Part shown: positions 42,654 to 53,455 of the stretch, piece after piece
How positions within the stretch are numbered: position 1 is the stretch's first letter
How the letters are laid out: the number at the start of each line of letters is the position of its first letter
Source: Eunapius fragilis
Taxonomy: Eukaryota; Porifera; Demospongiae; Spongillida; Spongillidae
Direction: 5' to 3'
DNA length: 64,000 nt
Assembly: GCA_963681505.1 (NCBI GenBank)
Contig: OY811990.1
Span: 4,380,891 to 4,444,890 of the forward strand
Translations under genes and position numbers: made by a program
The notes under the pieces: generated by a model
What the model saw: the letters and a program-made list of their open reading frames with translations, nothing else
Databases searched by the model: none
Told to the model about the DNA's origin: nothing

Positions 42654-45159
42654 CTACACAGAATACTTCAATACAGTGTTAGCACCACAGTTGGCTACAT
42701 ACAGACTACCACTTATAGTATCCAGAGCAAGACCACAGGGTTCATTAAGATTGCCAACTGTGTGGATCTTGTTTCCCTGAGGATCAAAGATGGAGAGACA
42801 ATTGCCTCTGCGCTCACAGACAAGGCTGTAACCTTCTTCATCAACTGCTATTCCAGATGGACCCTTTACATCTCCATATGATCTGACATAGGTCCCCTCT
42901 GGTGTGAAGACTTTGATGGTGTTAGAACCATAGGCTGCAACATGGATGTTCCCTTGAGGGTCCAAGGCAAGACCCTGTGGATCCTTAAAACCCTAAGCAC
43001 CAGAGACATAACCATTTATGGTCAATAGCCAGCTGCCATTTTGATCCAATATCACTACCCTATGGTTGTAACTGTCAGCAACAATCATGGTATCTCTTTG
43101 GTCAACAATAACAGATGTTGGTCCATTAAACTGTCCCTGACCATATCCATGTTGGCCAAACTTTTGTAGGAACTGTCCTCCTGTTGTCAGCTTCTGAATG
43201 CGATCATTGCCGCATTCAGCAACATACATCACATCTCCCTTGATGGATATACCACCTGGTCCATTGAACTGACCATCACCACGTCCACCACTACCTATGG
43301 TTCTCTTCTCATGACCACCTTGGTCAAACACACGAATACGGTCATCATCCCAACAGGCTACATAGATGTCTCCACTGTCATGGATGGCTATACCTGTTGG
43401 ACGACCACTACAACTGATAACCTGCTGGGGGTTACATAAGGTGCTGTAGTTAGGCCTCACATCAAGGTCATGAGGACTGCCCTGTACATGTTCACCATCC
43501 ATTGTGATGAGGAGCTGGTGAGGACCAGCAGCCTGAGGGGTGAGGGTGATGGTGTAGGTACCATCTCCATGGTCCTCCACCTTTCCTGGGACAACTGCTC
43601 CATCATGTGACTTGGACCTTAGCTCAGCCTTCACCTGCAGACCACCATATGGGTACCTCTCTCCCTCTGAGCTCTTGGTCTCCACTTTTACACTATACAC
43701 CATGTCGATCATGGCTGCTAACTTAGAAGACCATGTGCTTTGTGATGGAGATGGAGGTGAGGCCATTACATGACCAAATATGGAGAGTTCCTTCATCAAA
43801 GAATCAGTTTGTAGGGTCACATGTATGTCACTGGTAGAGAGGGAGACTCCCTCAACCTTCTTCAGGGTGGCCTTCAGTTCAGTGGGTAGCAGATCTCCAA
43901 GTGCTACCACCTCATGGTCAGTGTGGGTCTGGAGGATGCGTGAGGTCATCTCAGTGTAGCGACCAATCTCATCTTGTATCTTCACTAACTGTTCCTTCTG
44001 GAGGGACATAGCTGTTGTCTTGGAAAGTGAAATGGCCTCCATCTCTGACAACAGTGTCTTCTTCCTTTCCTCTATGGCTTGGTGGAACTGTTCAAAAGCT
44101 TGGTTAATGAGCAGTGTGGCATTCTGTCTGTAAGTCTCAACCTGTTCTGCCATCTTGTCTTTGTCACCAATGGCACTGGTCAGCTTTGAGGCCATTTCTT
44201 GTGCACACACAAGTGCTTCTCTCATTTCATCTCTGTGGACCTTTGCAATATTACACACATCAGCAAACCTGTGTTGGTTATGAAGAACTGGGGCACTGTC
44301 TCTGTTGACCAGACATTGGCAGGTCTCACAATACATTTTTGTTTCATTATGATGTTGTTCAGTTGATGTCGTGATGGATGGAAGTAGTCCGACAGACTCC
44401 TGGTCTAGTCCAACCATCTGATGATGATGGAATATTTTACTGCTCTTGTGGTACTCATGACAGAAGGTACAGAGGAACTGACCACATGTACAACAGAACA
44501 CCACTGCAGGCCCCTTGCCCCCATCAATACAAGCATCACATGACTTTTCACTACCACTGCCAATCTTGGACATGTACCCAGCCACCTCTACCTCAAAGCC
44601 AAGATGGAGGTTCTGAGGTATAGCATTGACTCCACCCTCTGGTATGGTGATACTTCTCTGACAGGTAGGACACTCCATTTTCTGCTTGTCCCCAGACCTC
44701 TCTATCCTCAAATGCAGACACTGCCCACAGAAAGAGTGTAGACATGGAAGGATCCTAGGGTCTGTGTAGGGCTTAGAGCACAGCTGACATATGGTGTGTG
44801 GAGGGAAGAGGCCAGACCTATGGAAGAATAGACATGGATTAATGGACGTTCGAGAAAGATCTACTAGGCAATATATGTACACATATGGTGGATATGTGTC
44901 TATTGCTGATCGCCCTGGGAGCGTGCTATGTGTTTTAGTAGCGTACTAATTTAACAATGAAAACACGCGGCGGGTTTATGCTTTACCTGCTACTACACGT
45001 GTCATCGTGCTTGGATGATTTCAACGTCACTCGGCCCGATTTTTGGTCCGCTCCACACTCGTCACAAAAGGGTTCACCAGGATCGAGATCATTTTGGCAC
45101 AGCACACACGTCGGTCGCTGTACAGGTAACACGCTGTTGTGTTGTACTTGGGTTGACAT
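42654..45159 (-). pseudogene. TRIM-NHL copy T6, single nonsense codon
   Basis: Exon 1 44987-45159 and exon 2 42654-44817. Full domain set (zinc ribbon, RING, B-box regions, coiled coil, filamin, NHL). The only visible defect is TAG at 42993-42995 where sisters have CAG (GAQGFK), within blade 4. Reading resumes in frame and ends VLKYSV. With the stop, about 686 residues and half a propeller would be made. One base in an otherwise clean gene could also be polymorphism or sequence error. Confidence 0.8.
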
Positions 45160-45316
45160 CACTAAAGAACTTTGCGACTAAAAAGGCGCTTTTAAGAAAA
45201 GTTGATATATTATATAGGCCTAGGACAACCTATAGACAACCGGTTCTATTAATCTGGTCCGGTCCCTCGACCTCGTGGTCGTAATTAATCCGACACCCAG
45301 TGACCAGTAGCTGGTT

Positions 45317-45375
45317 ACGTCCCCAGACCCATGTTTCGCAGCACCAGATGGATTTTATCACCGCTACGTAAATGG
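45317..45375. mobile_element. Short palindromic element, damaged
   Basis: Only the left arm and centre (GTCCCCAGACCCATGTTTCG, ATCACCGCTACG) remain. Confidence 0.55.
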
Positions 45376-45593
45376 CTACATGTTGGTATACTGATAACGT
45401 ATGAAGGCGTGTGCAGATGTGTAAGTGTAGATCAAGAATGAGGCTGTGGAGAAGGTAGGTAGTAATATGATTGTGCACGTTACAAATAATTATAAGCCAT
45501 TCAACCCAAGGATTCTGTAGCACGTTAATCTCATATGATGGTAGGTAAAACGCCTTGGTACTATTACTGGACTATCACTGCTCTAGTGGAACT

Positions 45594-45663
45594 CAGAAGG
45601 TACAGAGGAACTGACCACATGTACAACAGAACACCACTGTAGGCCCCTTGCTCCCATTAATAG
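45594..45663 (-). pseudogene. Relic of TRIM first B-box region
   Basis: Same scrap as at 6034, complete in length. Confidence 0.55.
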
Positions 45664-45860
45664 ATCTTCTCCTTTTAATACTAGTTTAATGACGATGTCA
45701 TTTATCTTAAAGGTGACCCCTTTGTTTATAGGATTATTTACAAGTGTCTCCATGCCCACATCACATCTACGTACCTGACCCATTTCTTGCATAGCTGTGA
45801 GGGGGGCTAAATGGAGCAATCCTAAGCCTAACATTTTATTTACTTTTCCCTCCCTCCCAG

Positions 45861-46115
45861 CAATCCCACCTCCACCACCCACAACCCTCCCTCCTCCCAC
45901 CTTCCCTCCGCCAAGCCGCCCCCCGGGGAGGGTCTTCAAGGAGTGTGGCAGTGCCTGCCCCCTCACTTGTGTGGGCAAAGCCTTGGCCTGCATAGAGGTG
46001 TGTGTGGCTGGGTGTTTCTGCCCCAGTGGGCTAGTGGAGGATGGTGGGCAGTGTGTGCACCCTGAGAAGTGCAGGGACTCCAACTCCTCACCACTGGTGC
46101 TGCTAGCACAACCTC
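45861..46115 (+). CDS. Proline-rich + TIL-2 exon (M5), open
   Basis: 255 bp with good splice sites, phase 1-1. The first TIL cysteine is Arg here (PSRPPGRVF) and PPTC is PLTC. Nine cysteines remain, so one disulfide would be missing. Upstream exons of this copy are absent: the exon follows TRIM-unit DNA directly. Confidence 0.6.
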
Positions 46116-46164
46116 GTAAGTGACATACACATGTCTCCATTGACGGGCTATGAATACTGTGTTA

Positions 46165-46174
46165 TCCTCACACA

Positions 46175-46241
<67 letters not shown>

Positions 46242-46249
46242 ACACACAG
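46165..46249. repeat. (CA)n tract before the Kunitz exon
   Basis: About 33 CA units with ATA interruptions. Confidence 0.85.
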
Positions 46250-46397
46250 AGCTTTGCAAGCTGAAACAGGACCCTGGTCCATACAGTGATGTTATCAGAA
46301 AGTTTGCATTAATTGCTTACAACCCTGCCACATCCCAGTGTGATGTGTCCACATACGGAGGTTGCCTACAACGACAACAGATTTACCACATAGTCTG
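46250..46397 (+). pseudogene. Kunitz exon, degenerate (M5)
   Basis: ELCKLKQDPGPYSDVIRKF: Cys14 is Tyr, extra codons follow, and after GGCLQ the frame leaves the family and stops early. Confidence 0.75.
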
Positions 46398-46502
46398 AAC
46401 ATGTGCTCTACATAAAAGCACACTCAAAGACTTATGTAGCTGCAAGTAACAAACTACAGCACCATTGGTTTACTGAGATGATTTACTGATGTGAGCATAT
46501 GG

Positions 46503-46661
46503 TTACTTCCTTAACCTCATGTGATAGTCATGCTTAGACAGGTGGTGGTTGGGTGGGAAGTACTTCTCATAGAAGTCCAGGCAGTAGCTCTCGGCCTTGA
46601 AGCCAAACTTCTGGTACTTGTTCATAGATACTTGAAGGGTCATGTCCTTATCACTGGTCCC
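46503..46661 (-). CDS. Gene X last exon, complete copy
   Basis: 53 open codons (TSDKDMTLQVSMNKYQKF..) ending MRLRK-stop, acceptor CTCCTAAG. See 2195-2353. Confidence 0.5.
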   Translation of the reverse strand, partial: GTSDKDMTLQVSMNKYQKFGFKAESYCLDFYEKYFPPNHHLSKHDYHMRLRK

Positions 46662-46794
46662 TTAGGAGAGTCAGGAGGTGTAGCACTGAGGGGGGAGGGG
46701 GTTCCATCTTGACTCAGGGGGGAGGAGGTGTGGCACCACTGGGGACTCCAGGGGGGCTGTGGGGAGGGGGAGGAGGACATCTGCTATAGGACCT

Positions 46795-46971
46795 CTTGGG
46801 TAGGGACAGGCACTACTTTGGCTTGGGTGTCTCATGGTGGACGGGGAACGGGGACTGGACAATCTTAGCAATGGTGTATGGAGCTAACATGGTGAGGGAC
46901 ATGCGATTGGTCAGGCCACACCCCTCCTTGTGGTGGACTGCCTGTACACTAGTGTTGGGCGGGGCCACCTT
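46795..46971 (-). pseudogene. Gene X internal exon, diverged
   Basis: Acceptor CTTCAG, then KVAPPNTSVQAVHHKEGCGL with several changes. No TRIM follows: R2-like element DNA begins at about 47190. Confidence 0.4.
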
Positions 46972-47153
46972 CTGAAGGGACCACCAGCCATGATATCACC
47001 TGGCTTCTGAGGGACAGACTGGTAACTGGATATGTTTTGCCATAGATATTATACGGAATATCTATGGTTTTGCTTCCTAGGTATAGATTACCTCATTAGG
47101 TCTGGGGACTCTGTTAGCATCCGACCAGCAACTGCCTCTTTAAATCATCCTCT

Positions 47154-47167
47154 GTTGCCATAGCAAC
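47154..47167. promoter_or_regulatory. RFX X-box-like palindrome
   Basis: GTTGCCATAGCAAC, here left without a TRIM neighbour because retroelement DNA follows. Confidence 0.4.
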
Positions 47168-47195
47168 ACTCATTCCCACTTATTGAGGCGAAATA

Positions 47196-47660
47196 TTTTG
47201 TAGTGACTAGTGACATGTGGATCAATTTGTCCTCTGTGTCCTGGGAGAGTACTTGATCCCCTTGGCCATCATGCACTCATCACCTTCAAGTGTGGTGGTG
47301 GTGTAGTAACCCGCCACAACACCGTTACTGAAACCTGTTGCAGGACCCATCAGAATGTTATGGTGGAGGCAGGAAGTGACCTCACCGCATCCTTGTACCT
47401 GACTGGGTTTTGGGTAAGCCAGTAGCCTTCAACGTACCTGTCTGTGACGTCACCACTTAACTCCAATGTCTTTCTTAAAGCAGGACTGGCAGCAGACCTG
47501 GCTGCCAGAGCAGAGGAAAATGATGCTAAATGCAAGGAGCTGGGGGCAGGTGTGTGTGTCTCCATGGTGGTTTAGGCAAATGGTACTTGGGGGGAACAGA
47601 AGCGGCAATTGAGTCATTTTCTCTTCTGGCATCTCGCCTTGCAGTACCACTTCCTATTAG
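47196..47660 (+). mobile_element. R2-like non-LTR C-terminal fragment 1
   Basis: Reads CPLCPGRVLDPLGHHAL (the CCHC of R2-type elements, last Cys displaced), VVTRHN, then shifted frames with VTSPLN and ANGTWG. Shorter and more decayed than fragment 2. Confidence 0.65.
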
Positions 47661-47876
47661 GCCAAGGGTGTGGTCCTAGCTAACCTACATGTCATTTGGC
47701 TGACAAAATAGCTGTAATTTGGCAGAAGTCTATCTGTGAAGTGCTGGGCTATGTGCGTGCCAGAATGCTTTTTGCTGTCCTTCGTGTGCTATGAATATGT
47801 GCATTCGCGGCAGTAGAGTGAAATGGAGGAGAAGGATGGAGGTTGAAGATGGAGCTGGGCTTACATACCTGCCAGA

Positions 47877-48707
47877 ATGAGTTTCAGCACAGCTTCTCGT
47901 GTTTCTTTTGTATTTATTAGCTTCTGTAGTTGCATGTGTGTGTTTTGTGTGTTATTCACTTGTAGTATACTCTATGAGCAAACTTCTGCCGCAAATAGAG
48001 CACGCCTTCTCTCTGTCTCCTCCCCTCATGCTGCATCTTGGGTGTCAGTCATTCCCTCCGAGGGGCTAGGCCTTCATCTCCAGTCTTCAGAGTTCCAGGT
48101 GGCCATCAAGTGGTGGCTGGGCCTAGGACACCTCATGTGGATCAATATGTCCTCTGTGTCCTGGAGAGTACTTGATCCCCTTGGCCATCATGCACTCACC
48201 TGCAAGCGTGGTGGAGATGTAGTAACCCACCACAATAAACTATGTGACACCCTTGCTGAGACCTGTCGCAGGGCCCACCTGAGTGTTAAGGTGGAGGCAG
48301 GAAGTAACCTCTCCAAAGACCATAGCCACACTCGCCCTGCAGACATCCTAGTACCCAACTGGTCTTTGGGTAAGCCAGCGGCCTTTGACTTGTCTGTGAC
48401 GTCACCGCTTAACTCCAATATTTTACTTGAAGCGGGATTCGGAGCAGGTCAGGCTGCCAGAGCTACCGAGCAAAGAAAACATCAAGAAAATGATGCCAAA
48501 TGCAAGAAGCTAGGGTGGGTTTGCGTCCCCATGGTGGTTGAGGCATATGGTGCTTGGGGGACAGAAGCAATGGAGTCATTTTCTCTTCTGGCTTCTCACC
48601 TTGCAACTAGCTCCAACAGGGCTAAGGCTGAGGTCCTAGCTGCCTTATATGGGAGGCTGAACCTCAACCTAGTTAGAGCCAATGCCACAGCCATCCTCTC
48701 CAGGTGA
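47877..48707 (+). mobile_element. R2-like non-LTR C-terminal fragment 2
   Basis: An open frame holds ARLLSVSSPHAASWVSVIP, GLGLHLQSSEF, RVLDPLGHHALTC, then TRPADILVPNWSLGKPAAFD (RPD-like motif, 14 residues, Asp) and ends GRLNLNLVRANATAI. The CCHC plus RPD..D layout is that of the restriction-like endonuclease at the C-terminus of R2/NeSL-type retrotransposons. The first cysteine pair (CALC) is replaced here (MWINMSSVSWR), so it is probably a dead copy. Confidence 0.7.
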
Positions 48708-48819
48708 TTTGTCCCTGACTATTACCTATAGTAGGGTGCATTTATTTATCTTACTGCTGTATAATTGTGTATACTCTGTATATACATCTATATAATGTAC
48801 ATATATATGTATCTTGATA

Positions 48820-49071
48820 TGGGACAGTGTCCAGCTAAATCACCCTTATGGTACTTTATAAAAATTTCCAGGACAAGCAAAAGAAAAGTAACGCTCGCAT
48901 TGAAATGTATGGCTAATTATAAATTCAGTGCCTAATAACTTTGTGATGGATAGTCCGATTTAGGATGCGTAAGGACCATTTTATAGAAGCTCATGGGTGT
49001 TCAAGGAAAATCAAAAAAATTGAAAACTTGAAAAACTAGCCAGAAGGGTGATTCTGCTGGACACTGTCCCA
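48820..49071. mobile_element. TA-flanked MITE (mariner-type)
   Basis: 252 bp with terminal inverted repeats TGGGACAGTGTCCAGC..AATCACCCTT, flanked by TA on both sides (48818-48819, 49072-49073). TA duplication points to Tc1/mariner-type mobilisation. No ORF. Confidence 0.8.
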
Positions 49072-49142
49072 TATGTTTATTTATATGTTTATTAGATTAA
49101 AATATTAGCAATAATAATAATTATTATTATTATGGTGCATGG

Positions 49143-49305
49143 GGAATTAAAGCTGTTGAAGCCTTCTCACAGCTGGCTTCTCAGCTTGCCACTCTCACAT
49201 GAAGGCCCAAGTCAGCCGTACTTAGAGACATCTATGGCAGACTCAACCTCCATCTAGTGAGGGCCAATGCCACTGCCATCCTCACCAGTTGTATTTTAAA
49301 TTAAC
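49143..49305 (+). mobile_element. R2-like C-terminal fragment 3
   Basis: Repeats the end of fragment 2 (KAVEAFSQLASQLATL, stop, RDIYGRLNLHLVRANATAIL), so two diverged element tails are side by side, separated by the MITE. Confidence 0.65.
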
Positions 49306-49400
49306 ATTAACAATTGGCTATGTTTAAGATTGTACCCATGAGTATATAATATTTTTATTCCTGTAGTACAAATCTTTAATATTGAACGTATAATATCACG

Positions 49401-50182
49401 TCACAAGCCTAGACCGCCTAGACTTAAACTAAGTTGCACCTGCTGCCATGCAGAGTCAGAAGTGTCTACCGCAAAACACTGCCGCACCTCATCATCAAAT
49501 AGACTGAAGGCATCACCAGCTAAAGAAGGTGGGATAGTTCTAGCCAGATGTATCAATCTAAAAAACCCTCCACATTGACAAAGCAGAAGCATCACAAGAT
49601 GAGGATCTGAAGAACCTACCTGGGCCAATTGCTGGAGCAACTTGGAGGCATCTGTACGCTTTTGAGCAATATACTTGGCACAGAACAAAAAATCTCCTAT
49701 TGGGGCCCCTAGTATATCAAAATGAGGCACGTTGGATTTTTTCATTTCATTTGGGAACCTACTGAGATCATTGACACTGAATAATTCACATTTAGACAGG
49801 TTGATATGAAGGCCAAGAGGAGGTCCCAAGTCTGTTACGATGGAAAGCACACGTAAAACAGCAGAGATGGGACCGGCCACAACACCATCATCTATATACC
49901 ACCGATGAAACAACAGAGAGGCACACTCACTGTCAGTATCAATGGCACAAACTACTTGATGTAAAACCAGACAAAAAAGCAGACGGCCTAAGGGATCTCC
50001 CTGCTGGACACCTGACTAAGATGTAATGGAACCAAGAGTGTGCCACAGAATAGGGTATTGCTCATAACACCAGGTAGACCATGACAACAGTTCCGGAAAA
50101 TGGAGATTAACAGCATTCAGCACAGCTTGCCTAGACACCAGATTAAATGCGTTACGTAGATCAATTTTCATTATATGTATTT
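49401..50182 (-). mobile_element. R2-like reverse transcriptase fragment
   Basis: Minus strand shows RT motifs in order: DLRNAFNLV (catalytic Asp), SGVQQGDPLGRLLF, WYIDDGVV (YxDD) and INLSKCELF, then a thumb ending LSLSLGGLGL-stop. One in-frame TAG precedes SGVQQGD. It lacks N-terminal zinc fingers and the endonuclease. Orientation is opposite to fragments 1-3. Confidence 0.8.
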
Positions 50183-50358
50183 ACAATACATAATATAATA
50201 ACTGATTCATTGAAAGAGATATACAATGTATAAATGGTACCGGATACACAGGGTTACACTACATGCTACTTGTGGTGCCCAATACAGAGGCAGCATTGCC
50301 TTGTTGTAGTGCAATGGACACTCTCTGGAGAAGGAATGGGAGGGACTGGGGATCATGT

Positions 50359-51309
50359 GTCATGCTCTGCTGACGTCTGCTGATATCTGTGAGCAAACTG
50401 AGAGCATCAGGGCCAATGGCACCTGAGGTCTCATGAGGGCCAAGGGCACCTGAGGTCTCATCAGGACAAAGGGCACTTGAGGTCTCATCAGGGCCAAGGG
50501 CACCTGAGGTCTCATCAGGGACAAGGGCACCTGAGGTCTCATCAGGGCCAAGGGCACCTGAGGTCTCAATGGCAATTGGTACAAAATGGTGGGATTTGGA
50601 CAGCAGACTAATTTCTCCTTCTTCCTGGCTTCAGCAGCTGTGGCTACAGCTCTAGCTTCCCTTGTGGCATCAGATATGTATGAGGCTGCAAAGGTGTTCA
50701 CACAAGTAAAGTCCCAAACAAGACAGTGGCCAGACTTCCATGGGACATTGGAACAACATCAGGTCGCTTGCCATCTGATCTGCATAGACCGATGGGCTCT
50801 AGTGTTGATGGTACATTTATTGCTGCTAGTGACCTATGTATGATGGCATTGATAGCAGCATGCCTCGAAAAGCAACCTTGTCAGCTAAGCTCGTGAGTAG
50901 CAAGGGCACCAACATGACCTCCACAGTGGTGGCAGATGTGGGGTTGAGAGAGTGGTGTACCCAGATGGAGACCAACAGCTATCCTGGTTGTGTGATCATC
51001 CATTCGCAGGCCTGGGGAAGAGACAGGAAGGACATTCAACCAGGCCCCAGACTCTTTAGTGGCTGCAGCCAGTAACCTGGCACGAGACATGCATTCAGAG
51101 GCACCCTGTATGAGCTAATCATATGTCTCTTCCACGTGAGGGAGGTCCCATGCCTTTTGTCTGGAAGATGAAGGAGAGACAGGAGGTGGATAGTTGTGAC
51201 CCTCTCTCCACTTAATAACAGCAGCATCAACAGCCATGTATGGAGCACTAGAAAACCGAGCAGACAAAATTTGGTTGATCAGGTTATAACAATTCATCGG
51301 TTTATTCAT
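50359..51309 (-). mobile_element. R2-like element tail, second family
   Basis: Minus strand, with a stop near 51115 and frameshifts near 50870 and 50790: AAVIKWREGHNYPP, ARLLAAATKESGAW, HICHHCGGHVGALATHE (CCHC), RSDGKRPD followed by WKSGHCLVWDF (RPD..D), SDATREARAVATAAEARKKE, then the GPDETSGAL repeats and FLLQRVSIALQQGNAASVLG. This fits a restriction-like endonuclease region and tail of a second non-LTR family. Confidence 0.7.
50414..50570. repeat. 27-bp tandem repeat, six copies (GPDETSGAL)
   Basis: Unit GGCACCTGAGGTCTCATCAG + GGCCAAG; in frame it encodes nine residues, so the repeat grew without breaking this reading frame. Confidence 0.9.
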
Positions 51310-51540
51310 TCATAATCTTACACCAAGCACAAATAAGACATAAGTTACACAAAAAGATCTCCATCTGCTCTGAGCCCAAAGAACCCATTACAGATGCAGC
51401 ATCTCCCTGTTGTATAGCTACTGAGAGCCTTTGAAGGAGGAAGAGGTATGCACTGTTCTCTCTAGAAGCCAATTTAAGGGGACGACCAAGATCTTGTACA
51501 AATTTTAGAGACTCTTTGCCAAACACACCAGAAGAGTTAT
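51302..51540 (-). mobile_element. Element-tail fragment
   Basis: FLLQRLSVAIQQGDAASVMG matches the end of the 50359-51309 tail, showing a second copy placed directly upstream of it in the same direction. Confidence 0.55.
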
Positions 51541-51860
51541 GGCTACAGGAGTGAAGATGTGGCCAGGGCCCAGAGAGACATACTTCTGTTGTTTGTTGCG
51601 TTCTGCTTGGTTTGCTACTGCCCCTCCTTCAGCGACTGCAATGGATGTGTAAGATGGAGCCTAGGTGTCAGGGTATGTCAAACATGTGGGAGTTGCCCAC
51701 ATTTCCATGGGACTAATGATATTCTATCTGGACGTTTATTCATAAAATATTATTATGCATACTTTTAGTGAATTGCAGGCTACTTGATTTTGTCCCTTGA
51801 GCTGTTGGAATTCTAATAATGCAGTTCATATTTGACAAATTGGTATTCATATGTACATGT
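51541..51860. other. No gene recognised
   Basis: An ORF of 69 codons (51559-51768, plus) has several cysteines but no family match or neighbours to support it. Confidence 0.4.
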
Positions 51861-51910
51861 TCTCACATGTGTGTGCTGCCATCATGTTGTGGTCTGGTCT
51901 CTCCCCCAGT

Positions 51911-52035
51911 GTGCCCAGAAGGAAATTTCTACTCTGAGTGTGGCCCAAACTGCCGACCAACATGTGCCAACCCCCACCCCCCCTGATGGCTGTCCCACAC
52001 AATGCGTGCAGGGATGCTTCTGTCCCCCCCCCCCC
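51911..52035 (+). pseudogene. TIL-1 exon fragment (M6)
   Basis: Follows CCCCCAG and reads CPEGNFYSECGPNCRPTC, then has an extra C near 51975 and breaks in a C-rich run after FCPP. Confidence 0.75.
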
Positions 52036-52063
52036 CCTCCCCCTCCCCAGTTTACTAGCCTGC

Positions 52064-52331
52064 ATAAGTGTATATGAAGGAGTGAACATCACCATAGACT
52101 GCTCTCCACTGGTTGAACAAAGCCCTGAAGTAAGCATCCATTGGTACACACAGCTCATCAACCCAAGAGCAGTGATCAGAAAGATGCAAGAGCTCTCCAT
52201 ACCAGCTGTTGACACCATACAACTGGTGGTGCCCAGTACATCCATACCCAATTTCCTCCAGGTGTCCTTCAGATGTGAGGTGTGCACAGTGTCACAGTGC
52301 TGGAGCAACAACTCCATCATCTCTGTCCTCA
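52064..52331 (+). pseudogene. Ig-like exon, 5'-truncated (M6)
   Basis: Starts at VYEGVNITIDC after the poly-C junction and continues to the A/GTAAGT donor with both Ig cysteines and the Trp, but the acceptor is gone. TIL-1 and Ig exons are thus fused without intron. Confidence 0.75.
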
Positions 52332-52385
52332 GTAAGTTGACCTTCACCTCCCTTTCTGTCCCTCTCCCTATTCACTAAATCATTA

Positions 52386-52445
52386 GGTTTGTCACAGAGA
52401 AATCCTGCCTGGACAGCAGACCCAAACAAGGCTTACGTATCTGCA
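52386..52445 (+). pseudogene. Kunitz exon end fragment (M6)
   Basis: Only GTCACAGAGAAATCCTGCCTGG with following trailer remains. Confidence 0.6.
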
Positions 52446-52503
52446 AGTAACAAACTACAGCACCATTGGTTTATTGAGATGATTTACTGATGTGAGCATA
52501 CGG

Positions 52504-52638
52504 TTACTTCCTTAACCTCATATGATAGTCATACTTAGACAGGTGGTGGTTGGGTGGGAAGTACTTCTTATAGAAGTCCAGGCAGTAGCTCTCTCAGCTT
52601 TGAAGCCAAACTTCTCATGTCCTTACCACTGGTCCCTT
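52504..52638 (-). pseudogene. Gene X last exon with internal deletion
   Basis: About 28 bp coding LQVSVIKYQK is missing; the C-terminus is kept. Confidence 0.45.
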
Positions 52639-52789
52639 AGAAGAGTCAGTAGGTGTAACACTGAAGGGATGAGGGGGGGGGGGGGGGGGGTTCCATCTTG
52701 AATCATGGGGGAGGAAGAAGAGGGAGGAGGTGTGGCACCACGGGGGACTCCAGGGGGGCTGTGGGGAGGGGGAGGAGGACAGCTGCTAT

Positions 52790-52967
52790 AGGACCTCTTG
52801 GGTAGGGACAGGCACTGCTTTGGCTTGGGTGTCTCAGGGAGGACTGGGGACTGGACAATCTTAGCAATGGTCTGTGGTGCTAACATGGAGAGGAACATGT
52901 GCTTGGCCAGGCCACACCCCTCTTTGTGGTGGACTGCCTGGACCCTGGTGTTGGGCGGGGCCACCTT
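52790..52967 (-). CDS. Gene X internal exon, open copy
   Basis: The only copy without the TAG: KVAPPNTRVQAVHHKEGCGL, AKHMFLSMLAPQTIAKIVQS, PVLPETPKPKQCLSLPK. Acceptor CTCTACAG. It runs into a proline-rich, G/C-tract region. Family unknown; basic and proline-rich. Confidence 0.45.
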
Positions 52968-53247
52968 CTGTAGAGACCACCAACCATGTTATCGACAGGA
53001 ACAGACTGGGAACTCAATATTTTATACCACTGGTACTTAGGGTTGTGTGGGGGTTGTGTGCGGGCAGTGACACAGCAGGGGACATTTGGTTAGCCAGGCC
53101 ACACCCCTCTGCTGTGGACTGCCTGCTGTTGTATGATATCGATCAGCTGGCTTCCTTGGGGCAGTCTGGGACCTCAATACGTTTTGCTTCCTTACAGACT
53201 GATTTATTCATAAGGTTACATCTGACCAGAGCTTCAAATCATCCTCT

Positions 53248-53261
53248 GTTGCCATAGCAAC
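53248..53261. promoter_or_regulatory. RFX X-box-like palindrome
   Basis: GTTGCCATAGCAAC; a second perfect copy is at 53400-53413, 56 bp from the T7 stop. Confidence 0.5.
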
Positions 53262-53455
53262 ACATGATCCCAACCTTGCATCCCCACACCTCATGCCTTA
53301 TGTAAACTACATCATCATTACATCATCACTTGCTGGGGGGTTACATAGCTAGGCCTAGGTCATGTGGACTGAACATACATCATGATAATACCCTCCTCTG
53401 TTGCCATAGCAACATTCATGTTATGTATTAACAATACATCATCATTACATCACCA

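Noticed and set aside
46150..46398. His-Thr and Val-Cys repeat proteins (also 1460, 24694, 41275, 60407)
   Set aside because: Translations of (CA)n/(GT)n microsatellites.
47037..47068. Small palindrome CCATAGATATT/AATATCTATGG as a terminator or regulatory site
   Set aside because: Single occurrence in AT-rich DNA with no gene context; probably chance or a tiny foldback insertion.
51559..51768. Cys-containing ORF as a small secreted protein
   Set aside because: No recognised family, no repeat in other units, and it lies between retroelement fragments.
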